From: Amphimedon queenslandica
Lineage: Eukaryota > Porifera > Demospongiae > Haplosclerida > Niphatidae
DNA: 64,000 nt
Direction of reading: 5' to 3'
Assembly: GCF_000090795.2 (NCBI RefSeq)
Contig: NW_003546298.1
Location: 193,554 to 257,553, forward strand
Under the pieces are notes generated by a model, which did not search any database, was not told the DNA's origin, and saw only the letters and a list, made by a program, of their open reading frames with translations. The position numbers and the translations under genes are program-made. Shown here one piece after another: positions 1 to 11,700 of the stretch (positions are counted from its first letter, which is position 1; every line of letters begins with the position of its first letter).

Positions 1-284
1 CAATACTCATCATCAGCAATCCTCCAGACATGATTAGAGTCTGCTCTTCGTCCTGTCAATAGAGATGTCCTAGATGGTGAGCATACAGCTACCTGACAGT
101 AAGCTCGCTCAAAGAGCATAGACTTTGAGGCAAGATCATCAATGTGTGGACTCTTGATATAATCATGGCCATAGGCTCCTAGTTCTGGTCGCAGATCATC
201 AATAGCAAAGAACAATACATTCTTATGTTGTTGCGCACAGGTACAATAACTAATTATAGAAAAAAGAAAAATCAGCCACTTCAT
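1..284 (-). CDS. IDS: Iduronate-2-sulfatase, 5' coding exon (partial)
   Basis: Lysosomal sulfatase of heparan and dermatan sulfate breakdown. The minus-strand frame opens at an ATG at 284 with a hydrophobic signal peptide ([18 protein letters not shown]), followed by the metal-binding segment [20 protein letters not shown], whose paired Asp residues bind calcium in the family, and then the sulfatase signature [13 protein letters not shown]. The Cys of that signature is the one converted to formylglycine in active sulfatases. The spacing and the wording LRPxLGxYG and TGRR fit iduronate-2-sulfatase better than other sulfatases. About 94 codons are open to the left edge, so the gene continues outside the window. 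Start choice: first in-frame Met directly before the signal peptide. Upstream lies a duplicated copy of the same 5' region (see repeat at 273-3175). Identity is from remembered family sequence. Confidence 0.85.
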   Translation of the reverse strand, partial: MKWLIFLFSIISYCTCAQQHKNVLFFAIDDLRPELGAYGHDYIKSPHIDDLASKSMLFERAYCQVAVCSPSRTSLLTGRRADSNHVWRIADDEY

Positions 285-1350
285 CTTGACCAATGAGTCC
301 CACCCAAAATATAGTATTATTCATATCAATTTTGAGGAAATTCATACAACACATGACAAATATTTTACATTACAATAATAATATATATACTATAACTTAA
401 TCATTAATACCAATAGGCAAATAAAATTGTAGATTTATATGCAATGTTTTAATTGATATTTACTAGTGGTTCTGTAGAAATAAAATAAATTATTGCATGG
501 GCATACCCCATATCCTTAAATAAAAGCTGGGGGCACATAATAAAAAGTGTGTGGATCATCTGGGTTAAAATTATTTCTTAAAACATCTAGTATAACTTTT
601 TGAGCAATTAGGTATATTGATTAAAATTGAGAATTGAGATGTAGAAGAGAATTATATAGTCTATAGACTTACAGTTAGATGTAATAACTCTGTCCAGATA
701 TTGGTACAGTAAACTTGTTTTCTTTCATACATGTAAGCATATACATGTAGTTGTGTACTGGTACATTAGTTGACAAAACTATAAATATAAAAAATCAATA
801 CAGAAAGTCAGAAACATCTTAATAGATTTTTACATCATGATTAAAATAAATGGCACACTGTATTCAATCAGTCTTAGATGTTCTGGATTATATTGAGTTT
901 ATTCTTCGCAATATTTACAGACTAAAACATCATCATCTTGAATACAATAAGTCAATACTTTAATTTTAGTGTACACTGGTATACTAAGAAGTGTTGAAAG
1001 ACAAACAACAAGGTATACATCATGCATTTCCACTAAGCAATCAAATAACCATGGTATGATATCAATGTGTGTGACTATAATTAGTACTGCTGGTAATACT
1101 TCTCTAAAAAACAAACAATCTAATAAGAACTAGCAGCAGCAGCACAGCAACCTAGCTCAGACCAAAACAAATGGTAAATAAGGCTTAGCATGACTAGGAA
1201 ACACATAATCAGATATTAACAGTGTCTATTAAGTTAACAATAAACAACATTCCTTGTATATAATATTACTTCCTACAGTAAACAAAGAATGTTAAGTACA
1301 TATATGCAGTAGGCACGTCACTTGCATGGTCTCTTCCTAGTTGCTGCAGA
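273..1350. repeat. Tandem duplication, copy A (IDS 5' end and upstream)
   Basis: This stretch matches 1625-3175 by eye over most of its length, in the same orientation. Shared landmarks include the segment around the IDS start codon (ACTTCATCTT then AATGAGTCC, then TTTTGAGGAAATT), the TATAGACTTACAGTT box, TTCAATCAGTCTTAGATGTT, and CACTTGCATGGTCTCTT at the distal end. The copies differ at many bases and by small indels, so the duplication is not recent. No open frame of note is present. Confidence 0.8.
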
Positions 1351-1995
1351 TTGTGATCGTAGAATAGCGCAATACAAATTGACACTACTGGTAATTTTGT
1401 GAGGGCCTGGTGTCCCTTTTGAGAATTAGCATCATCAAAAATGAGTCTTTACAGATATCGATACTTGTGACTTTGATACTTCTTATCTACTCAGTAGTGT
1501 ATTGCCATACTCTACAGACGTAAGAATTTAAAAAGACAATAAAGACAAGGTACACATGTAAAGGATTTAAATTATTAAAAAATTGTTAAAGGATTATTAA
1601 AAGGATTTAAATTATTAAAAAATTTGAGCAACTTCATCTTACTAATGAGTCCTACCCAAAATTTATTATTCATACCAATTTTGAGGAAATTTATTTAATA
1701 GAAATTTATGATAAATTTTACAACAACAAAACTTAAATATTAAATACCAATACTATACATGCTTAACAAGGAAAATAAAATACATGTATAAGCCCTATTT
1801 ACACTACAAGCCAGTTTATGGTTTTATATAAAAAAATGAGGTTTGTTGCAGTGGTAAAAAATGAGCATTTTGTCCAGAATAACTGTGAGATTTAAACCAC
1901 AAAAAAGACACAAAATCTATTATCCTCAAAATATAACGTTTTTACAATTCATTTCACCATCATGATAACAATTTGAAAACTACATGTACATGCAT

Positions 1996-2260
1996 GTACC
2001 GTATTTCCTTAAATAGAAGCCTCATTCGAATAAACGCCGGGGTAGCAATAGGATTAAAGTATAAATACGCAACACCAGCCTAGGAGTGACTCAGTAGTCT
2101 AGTGGGCAATGCCTGAAGTTCCACAAGTCAAAAGCTTGAGGCCACGGGTTCGAATCCCGCTCTGGGCCAAAGTTTTTTTTATTTTTTATATATTTTTTGG
2201 TGGTCCAAGTATCATTTTAGGAAATAGACGCCCGGGCTTTTATTTAAGGAAATACGGTAC
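1996..2260. mobile_element. MITE with terminal inverted repeats and tRNA-like core
   Basis: The ends are inverted copies: GTACCGTATTTCCTTAAATA at the left and its near-complement at the right (TATTTAAGGAAATACGGTAC). The core at 2079-2169 resembles a tRNA-derived unit, with a perfect Pol III B-box GGTTCGAATCC at 2147-2157 and an A-box-like stretch TAGTCTAGTGG near 2095-2105. No target-site duplication was recognised, so the exact superfamily is not assigned. Confidence 0.75.
2079..2169 (+). ncRNA. tRNA-derived (SINE-like) unit inside MITE
   Basis: An intact T-arm (CGGGTTCGAATCCCG) and an A-box-like D-arm are visible. The acceptor ends (CCTAGGAG against CTCTGGG) pair only partly, and the anticodon stem is weak. 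It looks like a tRNA-related relic carried by the MITE rather than a working tRNA gene. Confidence 0.45.
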
Positions 2261-3175
2261 ACATGTATTTCTAAAATCTGAAGTTTAAATTTAATTACTA
2301 TAGATCAGACAGAGGGAGTTTTTAACAAGCACAGCTAAGGCAAATTAATTAATAAACTGGCAGAGATTATACAGAGTCTCAAAAAATTTTGAGACTATAG
2401 ACTTACAGTTTGAGGTAAAGATTCACATCCAGATGTTGCTACCACAGACTTGCCTCTTGCCATACACACATGTACATGTATGTACATTAGCTCACAAAAC
2501 TATGAATACAAAAATATTATGATCACAGGAACATAATTATTCATTAATTTTTACAGTATATCGTCCATCTGGAAATCATAGCACAATTTTAAAACATGAA
2601 AATTTCTACGGCACTAATTTCCTAATCTACAGTAATAGAAATAAATGAGACACTGTATTCAATCAGTCTTAGATGTTCTGGATTATATTGAGTTTATTCT
2701 TCACAATATTTACAGACTAAAACATCATCATTTTGAATACAATAAGTCAATACTCTAATTAGTGTACATTGGTATACTAAGACAGTTGAAAGACAAACAA
2801 CAAGGTATACATCATGCATTTCCACTAAGCAATCAAATAACCATGGTATGATATTGATTTGTGTGAACAAATAGAGCTATAATTAGTGCTGCTTGTCTAA
2901 AACTGGACTAAAAAACATCAACATTCTAATAAGAAGTTAGAACTATCAGCAGCAGCACAGCAACCTAATCCAGACTACAAAAATATGGTACATAATGTAA
3001 AGTTTGGCATAATTGGGAAACACATAATCAGATATTAACAGTGTCTATTAAGTTAACAATAAACAACATTCCTTGTGTACAATATTACTTCCTATAGTAC
3101 ACAAACAATATTAAGTACATATATGCACATCACTTGCATGGTCTCTTTCTACATGTACTGTAGTTGTTGCAAACA

Positions 3176-4090
3176 GTAACAACTGAACCATAACAATTAC
3201 AATTATTTCGAGTGGGTGGACGTTATAAACAAACATTTAAAGCACGAGCGATAATTAATTTTATTATGTAGATGGTAGTTTTACATTGCAAAAGCATGAC
3301 ATCAGATATGGCACAATGTGGGTGGGAAATGGGAAGCATGAACTTATTGGAGTGATGTCATGACAATGTAAAAGTAATTATTAATTCTTCATAAAACAGA
3401 TCATTTTTGGCACGTACTTTGGCAAGTGCTTTAGTCTGGCCCCGCCTCTTCGTTGCGCAGGACCAGACTACAAGTACTTACACCACAAGTGCTTCATATA
3501 AATCCAGAGTTAATTGTACTTTTTTCTCAATAAGGTTATATAATTTATGTTTGATTAATAATCACGGACCTTTTCTTTATTTTTATTTATGATCATTTAT
3601 GGTAAATAATTAGAATGTGTAATTTCATGGTTGTACTAGAAGACATCCTATTAATTTTATATCTCGTGTAGCGGCCAGCCCATCCCGAGACTACTAAGGC
3701 CACTCCAATTTGATTCCTTGTTTCCCATTACCCGCCCGCATGGGGCCGCATCGCTATTCATTATTGCGGTTTTGCATTGATTATACAAGCAATTTATACA
3801 GCTGATAATGAATAAATTTAATGAAAATGAACAAACCCGCCCGCCCGCATCAGGCCCGCCTCTGTAATGGGAAACTATGAATCTTATTGGAGTGGCCTAA
3901 TATACATTATTATTGTCAAACTTACAAAAAGCCTGATGAAATTCATTAAATTTCATTCTAGATAATTACCTACCAATAATAATAACAACAAAATAACAAG
4001 CAGCTAGGTAATCTACCTCGAGATCTACCTTTAAAAATCTCCTTAATTATTTTCACATTACATTTACCGCAGCACCGCCCACATGAAAAG
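3176..4090. other. Spacer upstream of ORC2 with MITE relics
   Basis: No gene is supported here. The stretch 3330-3362 (AAATGGGAAGC, TTATTGGAGTG) resembles one end of the MITE at 3695-3902, so it is probably a partial copy. A small inverted pair (TAGTCTGG near 3431 and CCAGACTA near 3463) lies between. The last 190 bases before the ORC2 start would hold its promoter; no specific site was recognised. Confidence 0.5.
3695..3902. mobile_element. MITE with inverted ends
   Basis: The left end TAAGGCCACTCCAATTTG and the right end CTTATTGGAGTGGCCTAATA are inverted copies, with a second inner inverted pair (TTTCCCATTAC / GTAATGGGAAA). The interior is GC-richer than the surroundings because of repeated CCCGCCCGC motifs. 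Non-coding. Confidence 0.75.
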
Positions 4091-5419
4091 ATGTCTTCAT
4101 TGTCTTGTCGTAGGCCACAGGAGTCTGAAAATAAGAGCTTAAGGAGTGGCTGTAAGCGGAGACGGGTGCAGCATTCAGAAAACGAGTCACCTTCATATTC
4201 TGTCGATGCATCTCAAGATGACAGCTCCGACAATAGCAGTGAGGCACAGATTTTGACTCCTACCCCGCCCTCCCCTCTTCCAGTAGATGAGAATGAATGT
4301 CCAGCTTCAGATGGTAGTGATGCTGAACTTGAGATGGAACCTGATCAACTCAGCCAGCCTATTTTTACTAGCACGTTTAATCCACTAGCCCCTCTCTCTG
4401 GTTTCACTGGTTCAGTGGATCAGCATTGCGTCACCGAAGATATTGTTGAAAGCTACTTTGCGAGAAAGACAGTTGGAAATCAAAAGGTAGAGATGTATCC
4501 AAATATTGATGAGTCATTACGTCAAGAATACCTTGGTGTAGAAAGTGATTCTTTTGATCTGTTTGATGTATACCGTGGGTTATTTGAATACTGGCACTGC
4601 CAACTCAAATCTGGTTTTAATGTGCTATTACACGGAATCGGATCAAAAATCAAGTTATTGAGTGAGTTTCGTAGCACTTGCCTCTCTAATTGTCACTTAA
4701 TGGTTGTGTATGGCTTCTTTCCAGCTCTCTCACTTAAAGAGATCTTGAATACAGTGACTTCTGATATATTTGAACACTCTGGTCATTTCAAATCACTCAC
4801 AGAACAGTGTAAATTTATATGTTCACTTTTATGTGATAAAAAGTCCTCAGTTAAAGAGCTCTTCTTACTAATTCATAATATTGACGGTCGTTCCTTACAA
4901 GACAAGAAGATGCAAGAAGTACTTAGTCTGCTGGTAACTTGCCCTTCTATTCACATAATAGCCTCTACTGATCATCCACGTGCATCACTACTTTGGGATG
5001 AAATTACTATGAGTCGTTTCAACTGGGTTTGGCATCATACGCCGACATATGAGTCATATGATACTGAACTCTCGTACGATAAAAGTGGAACTTTCCAGAG
5101 ATCCGATGCTTTAGTTATATCGTCTTTTAACCACGTAATGAGCAGTTTGACTCCTAATGCGAGAGGAGTTTTTCAAGTCCTGGCTAATGTTTTATTAGAG
5201 CATAAAGATGATACCACTTTCTCTGGTTTAAGTTTCACTGAATTATATCAGAAGTGTAGAGAAAGGTTTTTAGTAAGTAGTGATGTTTCATTACGTGCTC
5301 AGCTAACCGAATTTAAAGATCACAAATTAATCCAGTTCAAGAAAGGTCAAGATGGAACAGAGATATTAACAATACCATTCAAACTTTCTATAGTTGAGCA
5401 ACTGATAGATGCACAATGA
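4091..5419 (+). CDS. ORC2: Origin recognition complex subunit 2
   Basis: Subunit of the six-protein complex that marks replication origins in the nucleus and helps load the MCM helicase. A single 442-codon open frame with no intron, unlike the intron-rich neighbours. Residues 1-100 are a Ser/acidic, low-complexity tail with a basic patch (KRRR near residue 22) that could be a nuclear signal. The conserved ORC2 core follows: FNVLLHGIGSK near residue 176, VVYGFFPALSLKEIL, the stretch ELFLLIHNIDGRSLQ, HIIASTDHPRASLLWD, and FNWVWHHTPTY. The C-terminal winged-helix part has SLTPNARGVFQVL and the ORC2 hallmark LRAQLTEFKDHKLI. As is normal for ORC2, no full Walker A motif is seen. Length is somewhat below the vertebrate protein, mostly from a shorter N-terminus. 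It converges on the IP3-receptor-like gene. Confidence 0.95.
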   Translation: MSSLSCRRPQESENKSLRSGCKRRRVQHSENESPSYSVDASQDDSSDNSSEAQILTPTPPSPLPVDENECPASDGSDAELEMEPDQLSQPIFTSTFNPLAPLSGFTGSVDQHCVTEDIVESYFARKTVGNQKVEMYPNIDESLRQEYLGVESDSFDLFDVYRGLFEYWHCQLKSGFNVLLHGIGSKIKLLSEFRSTCLSNCHLMVVYGFFPALSLKEILNTVTSDIFEHSGHFKSLTEQCKFICSLLCDKKSSVKELFLLIHNIDGRSLQDKKMQEVLSLLVTCPSIHIIASTDHPRASLLWDEITMSRFNWVWHHTPTYESYDTELSYDKSGTFQRSDALVISSFNHVMSSLTPNARGVFQVLANVLLEHKDDTTFSGLSFTELYQKCRERFLVSSDVSLRAQLTEFKDHKLIQFKKGQDGTEILTIPFKLSIVEQLIDAQ

Positions 5420-5785
5420 TTGCACTTAAATGCGTTGTTCATGATTATGCTTACTCATTTTGTTATCACTTATAATTGTGTCAAAAGGTTGTAGGATTTT
5501 TTTATTGTGTCATTATGACACAGAATGAGAAAGATTGTGTATTACATGAGATCCAGTTGTGCTTTGCATAATATCTGAAATGAATCATAAAATCACAGGT
5601 ATATATACATAGTATATAAATTTTTGTTACTAATGAATTCATAATGAGGGATAAAGAATAAAAATTAAAATAGTAATTTCACACTAAGCAATAAAAAAAC
5701 AGAAATTAGGTAAAATTAAAAATGATAAAAAATAGTAGTCAGTTGGCTTTCATTCAATCCTGCAATAACAATTACATAATATAAT
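5420..5785. other. Convergent 3' spacer, ORC2 / IP3R-like
   Basis: A/T-rich 366 bp between two stop codons. A possible poly(A) signal (GAATAAAAAT near 5657) serves the plus strand; several AT-rich candidates exist for the minus strand. No gene is seen. Confidence 0.6.
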
Positions 5786-8700
5786 TCAAAAATCAATATG
5801 CCATACTTCATTCACACGTATGTCATGGCCAGCGAGCACTTTAGCTTTAAACATTGGAAAAAATTCAATGATTCCAGCAGGGTTAGTTTTGGAAGGAACC
5901 TGTAAAAGATCAAGCAAGATAAAGTTTCAGTTTTTACTTTAAACTTACCCTTTCCTTTACATATTTTTCTAGTGCATTATGATCATTTGGGTGAAGTGTA
6001 TCAAGATACAATACAAAATGTATATAATTCCACACATTGTGCTCAATTCGCCAGTGCTTTTGAAAATTCTGAATAATTGAATTAGGTCCGTCCCACAATT
6101 AAAAATAATATTATTGCTACTTACTAAACCATACTGTTCAAATACATCCTTCTTAACACTGCAAACAAAACATCTTGACTCATTGTCATCATCAATTTTA
6201 TCCTAAAAGTAATATGAAATATGAGATATCATTAATGATACCAATGCCTTTTCTTCTCTGAGGTCTGAAAACCTGTCCACAAGTATAGCAATAACAATGT
6301 TAAGTCCCAATGTAGTAATAACAATGAAGAATATGACATCATAAATTGTACGCCAAGCAACAAGAGTGAAGCTTGGTTGATATTGCTCACTTGGACGTAT
6401 AGCAATTGCCTGTGTGTGTGTGACAAAAAATTACACTATAATTCAATGCGTAAACTTACTGATCCAATTGTGTCAAGAAGACCCAAACGCGTTATTGTGA
6501 CAAAACACTGAAATATTGTCTGACAGAATTCATCATTTGTATCAGAAAAATAATTTGGGATGAGTGCAAAACTGATAACAGCATAAATATAGATGACAAC
6601 AAGTCCCAGTATGAGAATAGTAAGTAACTGAACAGCTACATAAGCAAAGTAATAATGTAAGAAATATACTGTATCACTCTCACCACTTTTTCTGACAGCT
6701 CTGAGTATATTTTTGAGCACATGATTTCGTAAGAAAAGGTATATCATGCAACCACAGTAGAAGTAGCCACTTGCTGCAAGGCCCAGCAAAGACAATATAA
6801 CAAAAAGAATACGATATAGTGGCTCAAAACTAAAGAAAAAAATTTGAAAATATTTTTCAGGTTGAGGTGGTTTTGAACGAAATTTTCCACAGCAAAAAAT
6901 TTTGTTGAGCAGCCTAAAGAACTGATAGATATATTTTCTTCGCAAAAGTCCTTTTTTAGCCTTGTACCTAACAAAAGAAAGTAAGCTTAAAAATTATAAT
7001 TGAATAACTTACATGACTTTTTTAATAGATAATATTTCAAAACGTATGTTAGTCCAATGCTTAGCATAATACTGTAGAACCATCCACAGAGCAAGTATTA
7101 GATGAATAATGCCAAGAGTATAAAAAACTGGATAATACCAAACAGGTGTATCAGGCTTCAAAATGGGCTTAAAGTAAAGAGGACTAGTGCTATTACAAGT
7201 ACCATCGACAGCACAGGTTTCATTGTTGTAGCTGTGAATGAATTGTTAAATTGCTGAAAGTTTTTTATAATAATAAGCTCTGGCTTACTCTGATGGAGCT
7301 CTGACAGAAAACAGTACAATTGCATTTATAAGTATTGTTAACCAAAACAAGAGGAAATGCCTTATTGTTCTAAAGTTACAAAAAACAATAGTATTTTGTT
7401 GTAGAGATACATGTAAACTCACGACGCCCACAAGAGCCAATAGGATTTCCAGGATTTTTTGACTTTTTTCTATTAAATTAAGAAAAGCAATGATAGTATT
7501 TCATTTTTAATGGGCAAGCACCATTAATATTATATATTTTGAAGCATTTATTTTATTTTATTTTATACTGCATAAATTAATGAAGGAAAGCATTTGCATT
7601 TAAGATGCATTACACGACAAAATCTAAAATATATATATTTTATAGATTAGAACAAAAATGATTTAGTTAATATCATACTTTCCACTCATGAGCAAATCTA
7701 ATAGCTTCTGTCCATTTGAGGAGATCAGTGAGTTTTTCTTGAGGCGTATTTCTTTTAATGCGTAACATAATAGTATCTTTCTCATTCTCATTGAGATGTT
7801 TCTGTAGCATAAATCAAAAATGAATCAGTACAATTCAAAAATGGCAGCAACATACATGGGGATCATATGGAAAATAGGTACGTGTTAAAATTTCTTTACC
7901 ACTCTTAGCTTTGTAAACAACTTCAATACTTCTTGACCAATGTTGACAATACTGCCACATTCTTTTAGCATCATATACACTTTCACCAAATAATGTATCA
8001 AAACTTGTTGGATTCTTTCTAGAGTGTTTCTTGTATCCCACTACATGTAAGTCATAAAAATACAATAATATTATATGGCAAAGTTTACCTAATTTGTTAA
8101 CACTGATTCCTTTATAATCAGAGATTCTTCTAAGTACATGATACGCACGAAACACACTGTTTCGTAACTGTTCACGAGTCGAAATATTAAAAGGCTCTGA
8201 ATATGCTTGCCATAAATCAAACATTGCTCCTAAAAATGTTGCTATGTTCCAGTGATTCATTATCCATTGAGCTAGCTGTGGAGAATTTTCATCTGTTTCC
8301 TCTAGCATAACTTCAAACAGTTCAATGCAAGAAGATTTCAGTTGATGTAGTAGTTTGGAAGCCTAAAAATATTTGCTGGAGTAACTTGAATTACTGTTGA
8401 GTGTTGGCTAACTGTGGCACTGGAAAAATCCTCTTGCAATATAGTTTCAACTGACAGTATAACTTGTCCTTTAAAAGCAATCACTTGATTGCTATAATTA
8501 CCAGCACACATTTCTATCAATGCTTGCACTGCACCCTGGACAACATTTATGTTGCTTTCATTTAAATTCTCAGTAATTCCATGGAGTAAAAAAGCAACTT
8601 GACTAACAATATTTGATCCCTGCATTATAAAAAAATACAATAATATAGCAGTTAATTCTGCTAGCATTAAATTTTGGCAAACACTTTATTTAACTAAATT

Positions 8701-11700
8701 TTTCATAGGCAAACAGTATCACCAAAATTCTATGCCAAAATAAGCTGTATTAAGGTAGATCTATGTAATAATATTACTGGACATACACTAAAAGTTTTGT
8801 CATCTCGAAGGATGTCTTGCATATCTTTCTGTTGCCCATCACATAGCCATGAGAGAACATTCAAGGCCATGGTAATACGATGATCAATAAATTCAGCTTT
8901 TACATTCTGTTCAACAGCAGAACTTACTCTCATTCCCTAAATAAATAGAGTTGCTAAAGAGCATGTAGCTACACTTTCTAACCATTATAGATAGTTTTGC
9001 TTCTCCGTGACCTACAAATAAGTATATTATCGTTATTAAAATAGCACCATACCTTCATCATTTCCTTCTATAGCTGCTGTTCGCCTTCTACTACTCAACA
9101 ACTGTACTTGAGACTAAGAAAAGTATTTGCTATAAACATATGTAATAGCTATCTCTTACTCCATTTGCTGACAAGTCATCCATTGATTGAGACATTGAGC
9201 TAAATACACGATTTTTATTTCTTTCCTAAAAAGGTTTAAAACTCAAGAATCATAACTTAATTATTTATACCATTAACTTAATGGACAATGAGGAGTCATG
9301 ATCATCCTCAGCTGGAATCAATGCTGCTATTTGCTAAAATTAAAATGAAGCGTAACTATCAATCATTATAATAATTTAAACGTACAGCCATAGCATTGCC
9401 CATTCTAGAAAAGTGCCACAAACATTACTATAACATTGCTAAAGGTAAAAATAGCCTACTTTGCTTTATTGAGTGTAGATTGAGCTCTTCTTAATATTTG
9501 ATGGACACGTACAAAAAGGCTTCTGTCTTGCTGATTGACATGTGAAGTTATTCTTTTTTGAGCTTCTTCATTCCCCGGATAAAGTAAAACATTAAGACAA
9601 GCCAAAACTTGAAATGCTATGTCATCTTTTGGATGATGAAGTAAATCAATCAACTATAATAAACATTATAATCATCTATTTTTCATGTCTTTCCATTTAT
9701 TCTTACTGTTTCAACTATTTCATTATTAAGAAGAACTGTCTGTATTGGTTGAATAACTTGTTCATATTGCCTAAAATAATTAAAATCCAAGTAGTTTAAT
9801 GAAAATCAATTACTGTTGAAATTCGTCAAGATTCAGGGTGCTCCTGGGTACTCTAATAATTCTTTTAAAAATCACACCACATAAAAGTTTTAAAGTTATG
9901 AGTGTAAGTCCTTCAAGATTAATTCTTTCTAAAATTGGAAGACCTTGCTTTCTTTGCTTTTGAATGAGATTCCTAATAAATTGAATGTCAAAGTCAATAT
10001 AACAAGTAATTTATTTTTACCGTAGTATCAAAATGAGTTTCTTTACTTTTAATGAATCAGCATTCATTCTGTAACATAATGATAGCATTGAATAAACAAA
10101 ATCTGCTATATACCTAAGGTTTTCATCATTATCAGAAAATAAATCAATCAGCTTAACAAAACTGGGGTCGTTAGGAATGACTAAGCTTTTTTGTACTTCA
10201 TCTATGGTTATGTAATATAATAATAATAGCAACATGTCATACTAGATGATTCATTGTAGGCATTGGAATACTTCACTAAGTATGCTTGCAAGTCTTGATT
10301 CAGAGCAACTTCAGGATTGCTAACATATGGTGCAAGTGAAACTGTTCTTGCCCTATTCAAACTATAAATGACAAGCTTTTGATTTCTCAATACATGGTAA
10401 TGAAAAAGTAGTAGCTACTTGATTAAAGGAGCAAGGCTCATGTAGTGTTTCACAAAATTGCATGATATTAGTTACACATTGTCTTAGGATTTTGACATGA
10501 CTTGAAGCGCAAATTATTTCAAGACGGTGAAGAGCCTGACAAAAAAATAAAACAATATTAATTTCCATAAGGTTTCAAAATTACCAGCAGTTTCTCTCCA
10601 ACTTCTTTGATGACATTAACATCTTTGGATGTGAGTATACCAGTACACAACTCATTTCCTCCAGACAAATGAAGTGACATTTCATAGCAAAACCCTGACA
10701 GCATTGGAAGGATGCCTTCAACAACAAATAATAAACTACTACTGAGATTAACTGGAATATCAGTTGAGTATTTTATCCATCGATTAATACTCCAATTTGA
10801 TTGTGTCAAATTCTTCATTTTTATTTGAAGGGCTTTCTTTTTTTCAGTTGTTAAAGCATAAATCTCCTTCAATATTTTTTCCTCAATATCTGAAATCTGT
10901 TGCTCTATGTGCAACAAAAAATTCCTACAAATCAATTGATAATAATTATTAATAGTTTTAAAAAGTAAAGTACCTGCTAGATGCTAATTGAGAGCATGCC
11001 AAAGCAGAGTCTCTCTCAGTATTTAAAAATGTCCAAGTTAAAAGTCTCACAAAGGGCAACTTGCGATGGCTCACAATCTTTTCATTTGCAAGAATTCTAT
11101 TAAAATTATAATAACAAAAAACTTGATAAGTACTACTTACAAAAGGAGTTCATCTATGTCATAAAAATGTTGGGAAACAGATTCTGCAGACTGGCACTCT
11201 CCAACAGTACATGATGCTAACAGGTCAGTTATATTTAATAACAGTTGAAGGTGAGGGTCTTCATCGTCAGCCTATAAATTACAAAATTATTACATTAGAA
11301 TAACAAAGCATACGTTTTTTAAAAGTTGAAATCTATTAGCTTGATTTTCTGGACCTAAAATGTGTCCTAAATTATCCTGCCAGTGATGAAGAAAGAGTTG
11401 TGATACATACTCTTGCAGTGGAGTTGCTGGCTCTGTGTTCTGAATACAATAATAGATTAATGTGCAAAAATTAAATTAACCTGTATAATGGTTTGCAGTG
11501 TGACAGTTAACTCATAGTGCTCAGGATTACTGCTACTAATAGAAATAAAAAATAACTTCCTGATATCATTTTCGGATAATCTTTTACAAAGGGAAGAGTT
11601 ATTAGAAAACACCTATTTTATGACACACTGTGATAGTAAACACAATAAAATTATAATTTCTAACTTCACTAAGCAAACATGTCATAGATGCAACGGCAGT

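Larger units (their letters stand above)
1625..3175. repeat. Tandem duplication, copy B (with MITE insertion)
   Basis: Second copy of the IDS upstream region. It keeps a counterpart of the IDS start (ATGAAG on the minus strand near 1636) but loses the reading frame after a few codons into A/T-rich sequence, so it is a duplicated promoter/leader rather than a second gene. A 265 bp element at 1996-2260 interrupts it and is absent from copy A, so the insertion happened after the duplication or was lost from copy A. Confidence 0.75.

Noticed and set aside
2079-2169. Functional tRNA gene
   Set aside because: The B-box is perfect but the acceptor and anticodon stems pair poorly, and the unit sits between MITE ends, so it is listed as a tRNA-like relic.
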